The notes beneath the pieces were generated by a model that did not search any database, had not been told where the DNA came from, and saw only the letters and a list, made by a program, of their open reading frames with translations. The translations under genes were made by a program, and so were the position numbers. A stretch of DNA of 5,880 nucleotides from Pseudomonadota bacterium (lineage in GTDB: Bacteria > Pseudomonadota > Gammaproteobacteria > Burkholderiales > Burkholderiaceae_D): positions 1-5,880 of the forward strand of contig JAEZLB010000396.1 of NCBI GenBank assembly GCA_023435945.1. The letters run 5' to 3'. This document shows, in pieces, positions 5,774 through 5,880 of the stretch; position 1 is the stretch's first letter; every line of letters starts with the position of its first letter.

Positions 5774-5880
5774 ATGGCGCAGGTAGCGGTCATTACCGGT
5801 GCCTCCGCCGGCATAGGGCGCGCGGCAGCCATCGCATTTGGTCAACGGGGCTGGCGGGTAGCGCTGCTGGCACGCAGTGT
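5774..5880 (+). CDS. Short-chain dehydrogenase/reductase, N-terminal fragment
   Basis: The reading frame from ATG 5774 runs off the window end after about 35 codons. It shows beta-strand VAVI (4-7), the nucleotide-binding TGASAGIG (8-15, matching TGxxxGxG), and the second strand WRVALLARS (27-35). This is the start of a Rossmann-fold NAD(P)-dependent SDR enzyme. Arg16 after the glycine motif and ARS at the end of strand two resemble NADP-preferring enzymes, but the cofactor is only a guess. AGCGGG (5761-5766) lies 7 bases ahead of the ATG. The catalytic YxxxK is outside the window, so the substrate cannot be inferred. Confidence 0.85.
   Translation, partial: MAQVAVITGASAGIGRAAAIAFGQRGWRVALLARS

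Noticed and set aside
5706..5786. Mini-frame of 26 codons overlapping the PPC stop by ATGA
   Set aside because: No ribosome binding site of note, no motif, and it overlaps the SDR start.

Overview
The window is a compact, gene-dense stretch of bacterial chromosome with fairly high GC. The gene families suggest a proteobacterium, and a betaproteobacterium of the Burkholderiales/Oxalobacteraceae type is my best guess. That placement comes from gene content and protein style only, because no rRNA or other marker gene is present. I see no tRNA, rRNA, CRISPR array, insertion sequence or phage gene.

Layout from left to right. Positions 2-241 hold the C-terminal end of an EamA/DMT-type membrane transporter, interrupted by an in-frame TAG at 149-151. 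A spacer of about 180 bases with two inverted repeats follows. Then comes a 155-aa helix-turn-helix protein of the YdiL/Aca2 type (425-892, +). It converges, with a 30-base gap, on a large 824-aa minus-strand gene (923-3397). This gene encodes a fusion of an AI-2E/PerM-type membrane permease domain, a B12-binding-like Rossmann domain without the cobalamin histidine motif, and a C-terminal GAF domain.

A divergent intergenic region (3398-3541) carries a clean 6-bp dyad. It separates the fusion gene from a two-gene plus-strand unit. The first gene is a YegS-type diacylglycerol/lipid kinase (3542-4501). The second is a ferritin-like DUF2383-type four-helix protein (4491-4928), whose start overlaps the kinase end by 11 bases.

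After a further 150-base spacer comes a second compact unit: a 61-aa bacterial metallothionein (5079-5264) followed 7 bases later by a PPC/DUF296 protein with a histidine triad (5272-5709). The window ends inside the first 35 codons of a short-chain dehydrogenase/reductase (from 5774).

How the genes may work together: the kinase acts on membrane lipid, and the fusion protein sits in the membrane and carries soluble sensor-like domains. The ferritin-like protein, the metallothionein and the His-rich PPC protein are all plausible metal-handling or stress proteins. A membrane/metal-stress neighbourhood is a reasonable inference but nothing in the sequence proves it. The most noteworthy items are the permease-Rossmann-GAF fusion, the unannotated-looking metallothionein with a changed cysteine pattern coupled to a PPC/DUF296 gene, and the nonsense codon in the transporter.
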